Shown piece after piece: positions 35,167-43,767 of a DNA stretch of 64,000 bases (within the stretch, counting starts at the first letter, position 1; each line of letters starts with the position of its first letter). The notes below the pieces were generated by a model that ran no database searches, was not told the origin of the DNA, and saw only the letters and a list, made by a program, of their open reading frames with translations. The DNA lies in assembly GCF_050871315.1 (NCBI RefSeq), contig NZ_JBJLRE010000001.1; one strand, given 5' to 3'. Origin of the DNA: Kineococcus gynurae (GTDB lineage: Bacteria; Actinomycetota; Actinomycetes; Actinomycetales; Kineococcaceae). The translations under genes were made by a program, and so were the position numbers.

Positions 35167-36189
35167 TCAGAGGCCCCGGGCCCGGGCCCGGAGGTCGGCG
35201 TGGACGCCGCCGTAGGCCGGGGCTCCCCGGAGGAACCGTTTCGGGATCTTCGTGACGCAGGAGTAGTTCGCGTCGACGACGTTGGCCAACGGGACCCGGG
35301 AGATCTGCGACAGCAGCTGGTAGGCGTCGAGGGTGTCCAACCCGGTGAGGTCGGCGATCCAGGCGACGGCGTCGACCTGCCCGGCCCGCCAGGCGTCCTC
35401 CAGCGGCCGCCCGGACCCGACGACCATGAGGAACTCGTCGTCCTCCAACCGCGGCCAGGCCGGTCCCCCGCCCGAGGCGGACCCCTTCACCAGGTCGACC
35501 AGCAGGGTCGAGTGCATCGCCCCCTCGACCGCGGTCCCGCAGGACTCCCCCTCGCCCTGGCGGTAGTGCCCGTCGCCCAGCGAGAACAGCGCCCCGGGGA
35601 CGTTCACCCGCAGGTACACGGTGGTCCCGACCCGCATCTCCGGGGTGTCCAGGTTGCCCCCGAACACGTCCGGGACGAGGGAGGTGCGCACCTCCCCGGC
35701 GGCCGGGGCGACCCCGACCGTGCCGAGCATGGGTTCCAGGGGCAGGGCCACCGACCAGTCACCGCCCCCGGCGACCTCCCCGCCCGCGACGAAACCCACC
35801 GTCCCCGCCGCGGTGTCCACCTCGTACACCCACGTGCGTTCCGGCAGCGCGGGCTGCAGCGTCGCGGTCCGGTCGGTCGAGGTGAGCCCGCCGAAGAACG
35901 GCACCAGCGAGGAGACCCCGTGGGAACGCGCGGGCCGGAGGTCCACCAGGTGCAGCACGAGGGTGTCGCCGGGTTCGGCGCCCTCCACGAAGAACGGCCC
36001 GGTCTGGGGGTTGAGACCGGGGAAGGTCTGCGCCGAGGTCACGTCGGCGGTGCCGCGCAGCTGCCCGGAGAAGGCGTCCTCGCTCCAGGCGGTGAGCAGG
36101 GTCCCCGGGCGCAGCGTGCGCAGCGGGGACGCGCCGCCGAAGGTCCAGGCGAACTCGGCCGGGGTCGGGACGACGTCCACGTGCTCCAT
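35167..36189 (-). CDS. acetamidase/formamidase family protein
   Basis: A 340-residue amidohydrolase of the FmdA_AmdA family, which releases ammonia from short amides such as formamide or acetamide. Recognisable parts are FPGLNPQTGPFFVEGAEPGD, RTWVYEVDTAAGTVGF, PLEPMLGTVGVAPAAGEVRT, PDVFGGNLDTPEMRVGTTVY and FSLGDGHYRQGEGESCGTAVE. The length is typical. ATG 36189 is used because upstream codons lack family character. It reads toward the LacI gene but is separated from it by 77 bases holding that gene's own promoter. It is divergent from mprF. Amide use for nitrogen fits the other amidohydrolases in this region. Confidence 0.88.
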   Translation of the reverse strand: MEHVDVVPTPAEFAWTFGGASPLRTLRPGTLLTAWSEDAFSGQLRGTADVTSAQTFPGLNPQTGPFFVEGAEPGDTLVLHLVDLRPARSHGVSSLVPFFGGLTSTDRTATLQPALPERTWVYEVDTAAGTVGFVAGGEVAGGGDWSVALPLEPMLGTVGVAPAAGEVRTSLVPDVFGGNLDTPEMRVGTTVYLRVNVPGALFSLGDGHYRQGEGESCGTAVEGAMHSTLLVDLVKGSASGGGPAWPRLEDDEFLMVVGSGRPLEDAWRAGQVDAVAWIADLTGLDTLDAYQLLSQISRVPLANVVDANYSCVTKIPKRFLRGAPAYGGVHADLRARARGL

Positions 36190-36307
36190 CGCCCCACCCC
36201 ACCACACCTCGCCCCGCCCCCGGGGCGACCCTCGACGCGACGCGCCCGGGGAGCCGCGACACGCCGGGACCTTCAAGATCCGGGCCCCGACGACCGATGA
36301 GGGTCGC

Positions 36308-38839
36308 GTGAGCTCCGCACCCTCGCGTCCCCGTGTCCCGGTCAAGCAGCTGCTGACCCCGCTCCTGGTCGTCGGGATGCTGGTGGCCGCCGCCGTGCTG
36401 CTGTTCCGGACCTTCCGCCACCTCAGCCTCGCCGATCTCGGCGCGGACCTCGTCGCGCTCGGTCCCGGGGTCGTGCTCGCCGCCCTGGCCGCGACCGTGG
36501 CCTCCTACGTGGCGATGACCGGGTACGACGCCCTGGCCCTGCGCTACGTCGAGCACCCGCTGCCCTACCGGCGCTTCGGGCTCGCCTCCTTCGTGGCCAC
36601 CGCGTTCGGCAACAACCTGGGGGCCTCGGCCGTCGTCGGTGCGGCCCTGCGGGCCCGGGTCTACTCGACCTGGCAGGTCCCGGGCTTCGCCATCACCCGG
36701 ATCATCGGGTTCAACCTCGTCACGCTGACCCTCGGGGCGGCCGTGCTGGCCGGGGCCGGTCTCGTGCTCACCCCGGAGCGGGCCGGCGACGCGCTGCGCC
36801 TGTCCCCCGGGGCCACCCTGGGCCTCGGCGTCGTCGTGCTGGCCGCGGTGGCGGCCTACCTCGGCTGGACCCTCGTGGGTCGCCGACCCCTCGGCTTCCG
36901 CGGCTGGCGCATCGACCGTCCCTCCCCCCGCCTCGCCCTGGCCCAGGTCGCGCTCTCCACGGTCGAGTGGATGACCATGGCGGCCGTCCTCCACGTCCTG
37001 CTGCCCGAACCGGGTCGGCTGCCGTTCCTGGCGTTCGCCACGGCCTTCACCATCGCCACCGTGGTCGGCCTGGTCAGCAACGTGCCCGGCGGGCTCGGCG
37101 TGTTCGAGACCGCGCTCGTCGTCCTCATCGGCTCCGGGACCCCCTCGGCCGGTCTGGCCGTCGCGCTGGTCGCCTACCGGCTCTGCTACTACGTCCTGCC
37201 CCTGCTGCTGGCCACCGTGCTGCTCGTGGGCCACGAGGCCCGGCACGGCCTCGGCTCGCGGTCGGAGTCGATCCGCCGCGGCCCCGCCCGGCTGCCGAGC
37301 GTGCTGACCCCCTCCGTCCTGGGGCTCGGCGTCGCCGGGGTCGGCGCGGTGATGCTGGTGGCCGGGCACCTGCCCGGCACCCGCGGCCTGGACCTCTCCT
37401 CGATCACCATCGGTCTCGCGGGTCTGGCCGCGCTGCCCCTGGCCCACGGCCTGCACCGGCGGTTGAAGGGCGCCTGGGCGGCCACCCTCGGGCTGCTCGG
37501 CCTGGTCACCATCGTGGCCGCCGGTCACGGTGACGTCGCCATCGCCCTGGTCACCGCCGGCTCCGCCGGACTGCTCCTGCTGGCCCGTCCCGCGTTCTAC
37601 CGCGGGGTCCTGCTGACCTGGCCCCGCGACCGGGTGTCGCCCGTGGTGGCCGTGGTCCTCGTCGGGGTCTCCCTGTGGTGGCTGGAGCTGAGCGGGTTGT
37701 GCGCCCCGGGCGACCGACCGCTGTGGGCCGCCTCCATCGCCGCGCAGACGTCGGGGCCGGACCGGCTGGCCATCCTCGCCGGGATCGTGGGCATCGTCGT
37801 CGGCGGACGCTGGATCGTCTCCCCCCGCGCCCGGACCGCCCCCACCACCGACGGCGAGCAGCTGGCCCGGGTCGACGACATCGTCGCCCGCTCCGGCCGG
37901 TGCCTCTCCCACCTCGCCTTCACCGGTGACAAGCAGTTCCACTTCAGCCCGACCGGCGGCGCGTTCCTGATGTACCAGGTCGAGGGCCGCAGCTGGGTCG
38001 TCATGGGCGACCCGGTCGGCGAACCCGACGACTTCCGCGATCTCGTCTGGAGTTTCGTGGACGAGGTCGACCGCCACGGCGGGCGGCCGGTGTTCTACAA
38101 CGTGATGGCCGACCACGCCGAGCTCTACCGCAGCTGCGGGCTGAGCCTGGCCAAGCTCGGTGAGGAGGCGGTCGTGCACCTCGAGCCGTTCTCGTTGGCC
38201 GGCAAGGCCCGCATGGGTCTGCGCAACTGCCGCAACAAGTCCCAGAAGCTCGGCCTGACCGTCGACTTCGTCCCCGCCTCCGACGTCGACCCGCTGCTCC
38301 CGGAGCTGCGCGAGGTGTCGGCCGCCTGGCTGGAGCACCGCAACGGCAAGGAGAAGCGCTTCTCCCTCGGCGCCTTCGACGACGAGTACGTCCGCCGGTT
38401 CCCGCTCATCGTCGTCCGCCAGGAGGGTCGCGTCATCGCCTTCGCGACGCTCTGGATCGACGCCGACGACCGCGAGGTCCAGGTCGACATCATGCGGCGC
38501 CTGCCCGACGGCCCCCGCACCGTCATGACGTACCTGTTCGTGGAGTGCATCCTCTGGGCCAAGGAGAACGGGTTCAGCGCGTTCAACCTCGGCATGGCCC
38601 CGCTGTCCGGTCTGCGGACCGACGCCACCGCCCCGTTCTGGGACCGCATCGGCAACCTGCTCTGGAAGCACGGCGAGCAGTTCTACAACTTCAAGGGGTT
38701 GCGGACCTTCAAGCAGGGTTTCGACCCCGAGTGGCGCACCTGCTACGTCGCGGCCCCCGGCGGCCCGGCGCTGCCCACCGCCATGATGAACGTGGCGACC
38801 CTCGTCGGCGGCGGGATCCGCGGGGTCGTCCGCGGCTGA
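36308..38839 (+). CDS. mprF: phosphatidylglycerol lysyltransferase/flippase, MprF-like
   Basis: An 843-residue two-part membrane protein. Residues 1-330 form a lysylphosphatidylglycerol-flippase-like region (VASYVAMTGYDALALRY, GNNLGASAVVGAALRARVYS, SNVPGGLGVFETALVVLIGS). More helices run to about residue 520. The C-terminal 310 residues are the DUF2156/GNAT-like aminoacyl transferase domain, with FTGDKQFHFSPTGGAFLMYQ, WVVMGDPVGEP, ECILWAKENGFSAFNLGMAP and NFKGLRTFKQGFDPEW. It should attach lysine or another amino acid from tRNA to phosphatidylglycerol and flip the product, lowering surface charge. GTG 36308 overlaps the stop of a four-codon upstream reading frame. A hairpin follows. Confidence 0.88.
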   Translation: MSSAPSRPRVPVKQLLTPLLVVGMLVAAAVLLFRTFRHLSLADLGADLVALGPGVVLAALAATVASYVAMTGYDALALRYVEHPLPYRRFGLASFVATAFGNNLGASAVVGAALRARVYSTWQVPGFAITRIIGFNLVTLTLGAAVLAGAGLVLTPERAGDALRLSPGATLGLGVVVLAAVAAYLGWTLVGRRPLGFRGWRIDRPSPRLALAQVALSTVEWMTMAAVLHVLLPEPGRLPFLAFATAFTIATVVGLVSNVPGGLGVFETALVVLIGSGTPSAGLAVALVAYRLCYYVLPLLLATVLLVGHEARHGLGSRSESIRRGPARLPSVLTPSVLGLGVAGVGAVMLVAGHLPGTRGLDLSSITIGLAGLAALPLAHGLHRRLKGAWAATLGLLGLVTIVAAGHGDVAIALVTAGSAGLLLLARPAFYRGVLLTWPRDRVSPVVAVVLVGVSLWWLELSGLCAPGDRPLWAASIAAQTSGPDRLAILAGIVGIVVGGRWIVSPRARTAPTTDGEQLARVDDIVARSGRCLSHLAFTGDKQFHFSPTGGAFLMYQVEGRSWVVMGDPVGEPDDFRDLVWSFVDEVDRHGGRPVFYNVMADHAELYRSCGLSLAKLGEEAVVHLEPFSLAGKARMGLRNCRNKSQKLGLTVDFVPASDVDPLLPELREVSAAWLEHRNGKEKRFSLGAFDDEYVRRFPLIVVRQEGRVIAFATLWIDADDREVQVDIMRRLPDGPRTVMTYLFVECILWAKENGFSAFNLGMAPLSGLRTDATAPFWDRIGNLLWKHGEQFYNFKGLRTFKQGFDPEWRTCYVAAPGGPALPTAMMNVATLVGGGIRGVVRG

Positions 38840-38852
38840 GTCCTCGCCGGGG

Positions 38853-38875
38853 CACCCCGGGATCTCCCCGGGGTG
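38853..38875 (+). terminator. hairpin terminator after mprF
   Basis: A 9-base stem, CACCCCGGG with CCCGGGGTG, encloses a 5-base loop and lies 14 bases after the mprF stop. Confidence 0.55.
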
Positions 38876-38929
38876 ACCCTGCGGTGGGTCGGCCTGGCGT
38901 CGGGTCACGACCCGACCAGCGAGGACCCC

Positions 38930-39449
38930 ATGCCCGACACCTACGACGTCACGAGTCTGCCGCGCCGCGCCCCGCGAGAGGGGGCCGTCGGCGGCGCCGG
39001 CTTCTCGTGGCGCGCGGGTTCTGCCTCGCGCTCGCAGTCGTCGTCTGGTGGTGCTCCTCCGCGTGCCGTCCGGCGAGGACGTCCCGGTGGGCGACGGCAT
39101 GATCGATCTCGTCCCGCCCACCAGGGCCGCGCCGGCCGTGGAACCCCGCGTCGCCGCGACGGGCGCGCCGGCCTGCAGCACCCGACCCGACGGGCGCGAC
39201 GACGCCGGCACGCCGGTCTCCTACCCCGCCTCGGCGGTGCTCGACGACGCCGCGGTCGCCCAGACCTTGACCGACGGCACCCGGGACCTCCAGCTCCTCG
39301 ACATCCAGCCCCGTGAGGTGACGGTCGTGCGACTCCGCATCACCGGCACCTACCCGGGTCCCGCCCCCTCCGACCAGGTCGCGATCAGCACCCTGCACCT
39401 CGGCTCGGGGGACGACGGGCAGGTGCCGCTGCTGCCGACGCGTCCCTGA
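38930..39449 (+). pseudogene. membrane-anchored protein gene interrupted by two frameshifts
   Basis: Coding character moves through three frames. ATG 38930, after a GAGGAC ribosome site, gives MPDTYDVTSLPRRAPRE. Near the G-run at about 38980 the next frame continues as GGRRRRRLLVARGFCLALAV. At about 39045 the third frame carries on as VVLLRVPSGEDVPVGDGMID to TGA 39447-39449. Joined, this is a protein of about 173 residues with an Arg-rich cytoplasmic start, one membrane helix and an extracytoplasmic domain ending VVRLRITGTYPG and a Pro-rich tail. Both shifts would be repaired by adding one base. Third-position G/C is high in each segment and poor in the alternatives. The layout recalls SAF-type membrane-anchored proteins, but that is weak. 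It may be decayed or carry sequencing indels. Confidence 0.5.
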
Positions 39450-39458
39450 CCCCACGGG

Positions 39459-42400
39459 TCATCCCACGACGAGGACGAGGTCACCGCCCTCGACCTGCTG
39501 GATGCCGCCGAGGGCGAGCCGTTGCACGGTCCCGGAGATCGGGGCGGTGATCGCGGCCTCCATCTTCATGGCCTCGATGGTCGCGACGGTGTCACCGGCC
39601 TCGACGGCCTGCCCCTCCTCGACCGCGACGGTGACGGCGCCGGCGTAGGGGGCCGGGACCTGCCCGGCCACGGAGGGATCGGCCTTCTCCGCGGCCTTGA
39701 CGGCCACGTCGATGCTGCGGTCGCGGACCCGCACCGGGCGCAGCTGCCCGTTGAGGATGGTCATGACCGTCCGCTGCCCGCGTTCGTCGGCCTCCCCGAT
39801 CGCCTCCAGCTCGGCCAGCAGCGTGACGCCGCGGTCGAGGGTGAACACGTGCTCGTTGCCGGCCCGCAGGCCGTAGAGGAAGTCGCGGGTGTCGAGGACC
39901 GACACGTCGCCGTAGGTCTCCCGTACCTGGGCGAACTCCTTGGCCGGGCCGGGGAACAGGAGTTCGTTCAACCGGCGGCGACGCGCGAGGCCGCTGCCGG
40001 CCAGCACGGAACGGTCGTCGTCGGTGAGGTCGGCCGTGGGCGCGGGCCGGCGCCGTCCCTGCAACGCCCTGGTGCGGAACGGTTCGGGCCACCCGCCGGG
40101 CGGGTCGCCGAGGTCGCCGGAGAGGAACCCGACCACGGAGTCGGGCACGTCGTAGTCCTGCGGGTTGTCGGCGAACTCGCCCGGGTCGGCGCCGGCGGCG
40201 ACCAGGGACAGGGCCAGGTCCCCGACCACCTTGGAGGAGGGGGTGACCTTCACCAGCCGGCCGAGGATCCGATCGGCCGCGGCGTACATGTCCTCGATCA
40301 GCTCGAACTTCGACCCCAACCCCAGCGCGATGGCCTGCTGACGCAGGTTGGACAGCTGCCCGCCGGGGATCTCGTGGTCGTAGACCCGCCCGGTCGGGGC
40401 GGGCAGACCGGACTCGAAGGGGGCGTAGACCTGACGCACCGCCTCCCAGTAGGGCTCCAGGTCCATCACCGCCCGCAGGTCCAGACCGGGGTCGCGGTCG
40501 GTGTGCTGCAACGCCGCCACCAGCGAGGAGGCGGGCGGCTGCGACGTCGTCCCGGCCATCGCCGCGCTCGCGACGTCGACGGCGTCCACCCCGGCCGCCG
40601 AGGCCGCGAGCAGCGTGGCCAGCTGCCCCCCGGCGGTGTCGTGGGTGTGCAGGTGCACCGGCAGGTCGAACCGTTCCCGCAACGCCGTCACCAACCGCAC
40701 CGCGGCCGGGGCCCGCAACAACCCGGCCATGTCCTTGATGGCCAGGACGTGCGCGCCGGACTCCACGATCTGCTCGGCCAGGCGCAGGTAGTAGTCGAGG
40801 GTGTACAACCGCTCCTCGGGCGAGCTCAGGTCCCCGGTGTAGCAGAGGGCGACCTCGGCCACCGCCGACCCCGTCTCCAGGACCGCCTCGACCGCCGGGC
40901 GCATCTGCGAGACGTCGTTGAGGGCGTCGAAGATGCGGAACACGTCGATCCCGGTCCCCGCGGCCTCGGCGACGAACGCCGAGGTCACCTCCGTCGGGTA
41001 GGGGGTGTAGCCGACGGTGTTGCGCCCCCGCAGCAGCATCTGCAGGTTGGTGCGCGGCATGGCCTCCCGCAACGCCGCGAGCCGTTCCCACGGGTCCTCA
41101 CCGAGGAACCGCAGGGCCACGTCGTAGGTCGCCCCGCCCCAGCACTCCACGCTCAACAGTTCCGGCAGCAACGCGTCCACGTGCGGGGCCACCGCGAGCA
41201 GGTCCCGCGTCCGCACCCGCGTCGCCAGCAGCGACTGGTGCGCGTCGCGGAACGTGGTGTCGGTCACCGCCAGCGGGGTCTGCGCCCGCAGTCGCGCCGC
41301 CCACGCCGCCGGCCCCAGCTCCCGCAGGCGTTCCCGCTGCGTCCCCCCCTCGACACCGCGCCGCGGACCAGCCCCCGTCCCTGTCCCCGGCCCGGGCAGG
41401 GCCGGGAGTTTCACCGCCGGGTCGATGAGGGTCCGGGCCGGACCGTGGGGTTCGTTGACGGTCACGTCGGCCAGGTAGCGCAGCAGTTTCGTACCCCGGT
41501 CACCCGGGGTGCGGGCGGTGAGCAGGTGCGGCCGTTCCTCGATGAACGACGTCGCGACGTCACCGGCCGCGAACGCCTCGTCCTCCAGGACCGACTGCAG
41601 GAACGGGATGTTGGTCGACACCCCCCGGATGCGGAACTCCGCCAGCGCCCGCGAGGCCCGCCGCACCGCCAACGGGAAACTTCGCCCCCGGCAGGTCAGC
41701 TTCACCAGCATCGAGTCGAAGTGCGCCGAGATCTCCGCGCCCGTGTCCGCGGTCCCCCCGTCCAGGCGGACCCCGGCCCCACCCGCGGTGCGGTAGGCGG
41801 TGATCCGCCCCGTGTCCGGGCGGAACCCGTTGGCCGGGTCCTCCGTCGTGATCCGGCACTGCAACGCCGCGCCGTTCACCCGGATCCCGGCCTGCGACAG
41901 GCCCAGGTCGGCCAGGGTCTCCCCCGCCGCGATCCGCAGCTGCGACTGCACCAGGTCCACGTCGGTCACCTCCTCGGTGACCGTGTGCTCGACCTGGATG
42001 CGCGGGTTCATCTCGATGAACACGTGCTGCCCGGCCCGCTCCCCCGTCGTCTCGACCAGGAACTCCACCGTCCCCGCGTTCACGTAACCGATCGAGCGGG
42101 CGAACGCGACCGCGTCGGCGGTCAACGCCTCCCGCAGGCCCGGGTCGAGGTTCGGCGCCGGCGCGATCTCCACGACCTTCTGGTGCCGACGCTGCACCGA
42201 GCAGTCCCGCTCGAACAGGTGCACCGTCTCCCCGGCCGCATCCGCCAGGATCTGCACCTCGATGTGACGGGGCCGCAGCACCGCCTGCTCCAGGAACACC
42301 GTCGGATCCCCGAACGCGCTCTCGGCCTCCCGCATCGCCGTCGCCAACGCCTCCGGCAACGCGGCCGCGTCATCGACGCGGCGCATCCCGCGCCCGCCCC

Positions 42401-42887
42401 CACCGGCCACCGCCTTCACGAACACCGGGAACCCGATGCCCTCCGCCGCGGCGACCAACGTGTCCACGTCGTCCGACGGAGCGGAGGAGGCCAGCACCGG
42501 CAAGCCCGCGGCCCGCGCCGCCCCGATCGCCCGGACCTTGTTCCCCGCCAGTTCCAGCACCTCCGGCGGCGGCCCCACGAAGGCGATCCCCGCCTCCGCG
42601 CACGCCTGCGCCAACCGCGGGTTCTCCGAGAGGAACCCGTACCCCGGGTACACCGCGTCCGCCCCCGCGTGCCGGGCCACCCGCACGATCTCGTCCACGT
42701 CGAGGTAGGCCCGGACCGGGTGCCCCTCCTCCCCGATCAGGTAGGACTCGTCCGCCTTGATGCGGTGCACCGCGTTGCGGTCCTCCACCGGGAACACCGC
42801 GACCGTCCGCGCCCCCAGTTCGTACGCCGCGCGGAACGCCCGCACCGCGATCTCGCCCCGGTTGGCCACCAGCACCTTTGCGAACAC
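39459..42887 (-). CDS. pyc: pyruvate carboxylase
   Basis: A 1142-residue anaplerotic enzyme that carboxylates pyruvate to oxaloacetate with biotin and ATP. Domain order is complete. Biotin carboxylase covers about residues 1-450 (FAKVLVANRGEIAVRAFRAA, VKAVAGGGGRGMRRV, FIEMNPRIQVEHTVTEEV). Carboxyltransferase covers about 510-1000 (VTDTTFRDAHQSLLATRVRT, ECWGGATYDVALRFL). The biotin carrier domain at the C-terminus has EAMKMEAAI, with the biotinylated lysine at residue 1108. GTG 42887 follows GGAGGG. It stands alone on the minus strand, and the upstream gap to the next small gene is 144 bases. Confidence 0.96.
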   Translation of the reverse strand: MFAKVLVANRGEIAVRAFRAAYELGARTVAVFPVEDRNAVHRIKADESYLIGEEGHPVRAYLDVDEIVRVARHAGADAVYPGYGFLSENPRLAQACAEAGIAFVGPPPEVLELAGNKVRAIGAARAAGLPVLASSAPSDDVDTLVAAAEGIGFPVFVKAVAGGGGRGMRRVDDAAALPEALATAMREAESAFGDPTVFLEQAVLRPRHIEVQILADAAGETVHLFERDCSVQRRHQKVVEIAPAPNLDPGLREALTADAVAFARSIGYVNAGTVEFLVETTGERAGQHVFIEMNPRIQVEHTVTEEVTDVDLVQSQLRIAAGETLADLGLSQAGIRVNGAALQCRITTEDPANGFRPDTGRITAYRTAGGAGVRLDGGTADTGAEISAHFDSMLVKLTCRGRSFPLAVRRASRALAEFRIRGVSTNIPFLQSVLEDEAFAAGDVATSFIEERPHLLTARTPGDRGTKLLRYLADVTVNEPHGPARTLIDPAVKLPALPGPGTGTGAGPRRGVEGGTQRERLRELGPAAWAARLRAQTPLAVTDTTFRDAHQSLLATRVRTRDLLAVAPHVDALLPELLSVECWGGATYDVALRFLGEDPWERLAALREAMPRTNLQMLLRGRNTVGYTPYPTEVTSAFVAEAAGTGIDVFRIFDALNDVSQMRPAVEAVLETGSAVAEVALCYTGDLSSPEERLYTLDYYLRLAEQIVESGAHVLAIKDMAGLLRAPAAVRLVTALRERFDLPVHLHTHDTAGGQLATLLAASAAGVDAVDVASAAMAGTTSQPPASSLVAALQHTDRDPGLDLRAVMDLEPYWEAVRQVYAPFESGLPAPTGRVYDHEIPGGQLSNLRQQAIALGLGSKFELIEDMYAAADRILGRLVKVTPSSKVVGDLALSLVAAGADPGEFADNPQDYDVPDSVVGFLSGDLGDPPGGWPEPFRTRALQGRRRPAPTADLTDDDRSVLAGSGLARRRRLNELLFPGPAKEFAQVRETYGDVSVLDTRDFLYGLRAGNEHVFTLDRGVTLLAELEAIGEADERGQRTVMTILNGQLRPVRVRDRSIDVAVKAAEKADPSVAGQVPAPYAGAVTVAVEEGQAVEAGDTVATIEAMKMEAAITAPISGTVQRLALGGIQQVEGGDLVLVVG

Positions 42888-43031
42888 GACCTCGCCCTCC
42901 GTTGGGATCAGTGGGCGGCAACGTACCGGTTCTCGGGCCCCGGGCGGGACCCAGGTGCGCGAGCGCGACGTCGACGCCGTGATCGGGGCCCCGCCCGTCC
43001 GGGCGCGGTCGGACGCGGAGCAGGAGTCGTC

Positions 43032-43130
43032 ATGAGCTCGTCCAGCACCATCATCGCCGTGCAGATCGTCGTGGTCGTCCTCGTGATCGCCGTGGTCGTG
43101 GGCCTGCTGCTGCGGCGTCGGCGGCGCTGA
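43032..43130 (+). CDS. small single-pass membrane protein (32 residues)
   Basis: A short reading frame starting at ATG 43032 with AGGAG nine bases upstream. It encodes 32 residues: a Ser-rich start, one uninterrupted membrane helix (IIAVQIVVVVLVIAVVVGLL) and a terminal LRRRRR that would hold the C-terminus in the cytosol. The ribosome site and perfect topology support it, but such short frames can arise by chance. Another small gene begins 13 bases later, so they may be co-transcribed. Confidence 0.5.
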   Translation: MSSSSTIIAVQIVVVVLVIAVVVGLLLRRRRR

Positions 43131-43143
43131 CCCGGGCGTCGTC

Positions 43144-43491
43144 GTGCGACTGTCGGAGGTCCTGGCCGGGCTCACCGACGATCTCGAGCTGCGGGCGCTG
43201 GTCGCCGACCTCGGCATCCTGCCGCCGCGCTTCCTGGACCTCGACGGCCTCCGTCGTCGCCGCGCCCGGAACCTGACCCCGCGGGAGGCCCTCACCCTGA
43301 GCAGGCGCGGGCATCCCGCCCTGCTGCTCACCTTCGGCCTGTGCAGCGGGCTCACGGTGGAGCAGCTGGCCGCGCTTCTCGCCGCCCCCGAGGTCGCCGG
43401 GGCCGCGGCCGTCGGCGAAGCGGACCTCCGCCTCTACGGGCGTGCGGCCACCCGGGTCGTCGTCGTCTCGCTTGCCTCCTGGGACGGGTGA
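43144..43491 (+). CDS. hypothetical protein (115 residues)
   Basis: A GTG-started frame (43144) with strong third-position G/C bias. It encodes a soluble, Leu/Ala/Arg-rich, mainly helical protein: MRLSEVLAGLTDDLELRALV, ARNLTPREALTLSRRGHPAL and TVEQLAALLAAPEVAGA, ending in a beta-like AATRVVVVSLASWDG. I recognise no family. It follows the 32-residue membrane protein by 13 bases. The 276 bases after it contain only the dispersed motif and the promoter region of the next gene. Confidence 0.5.
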   Translation: MRLSEVLAGLTDDLELRALVADLGILPPRFLDLDGLRRRRARNLTPREALTLSRRGHPALLLTFGLCSGLTVEQLAALLAAPEVAGAAAVGEADLRLYGRAATRVVVVSLASWDG

Positions 43492-43591
43492 GCGGTTCCC
43501 CGTCCGCTTCCCGGAGCCCCCTCCCCCGTCGGATCCCCGACGACCCCCACCGGCTCGGGCGGTACGCAGACGTCGCCCACCCCCCACCCCC

Positions 43592-43605
43592 CCGTGATCA
43601 AGGAA
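43592..43605 (+). repeat. dispersed intergenic motif CCGTGATCAAGGAA, copy 3
   Basis: CCGTGATCAAGGAA is preceded by a C-rich run (43579-43593). It is identical in its 14 bases to the copy at 731-744 (opposite strand) and one base different from that at 14179-14192. Confidence 0.6.
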
Positions 43606-43767
43606 TGTCCCTGCACGCCCCACGCCCCAGGGTCTGTCGGCCGGGTCGGGCGGGCGCCACGACCACGCGAGAACCCGCATCCGGTCTTGACCGAACCCCC
43701 CGATCGTCCGCACACTTATGGAGCGCGCAAGTTACTTCCATACTGTGAAACTACGAAGGAGTAGTCC

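Noticed and set aside
38949..39455. Minus-strand frame of 168 residues opposite the frameshifted gene
   Set aside because: Composition is shadow-like (Arg/Gly/His-rich), while plus-strand third positions show the expected G/C bias.
43687..43721. TTGACC...TTATGG as a promoter for the dehydrogenase-aldolase fusion gene
   Set aside because: The spacing of 23 bases is too long for a normal -35/-10 pair.
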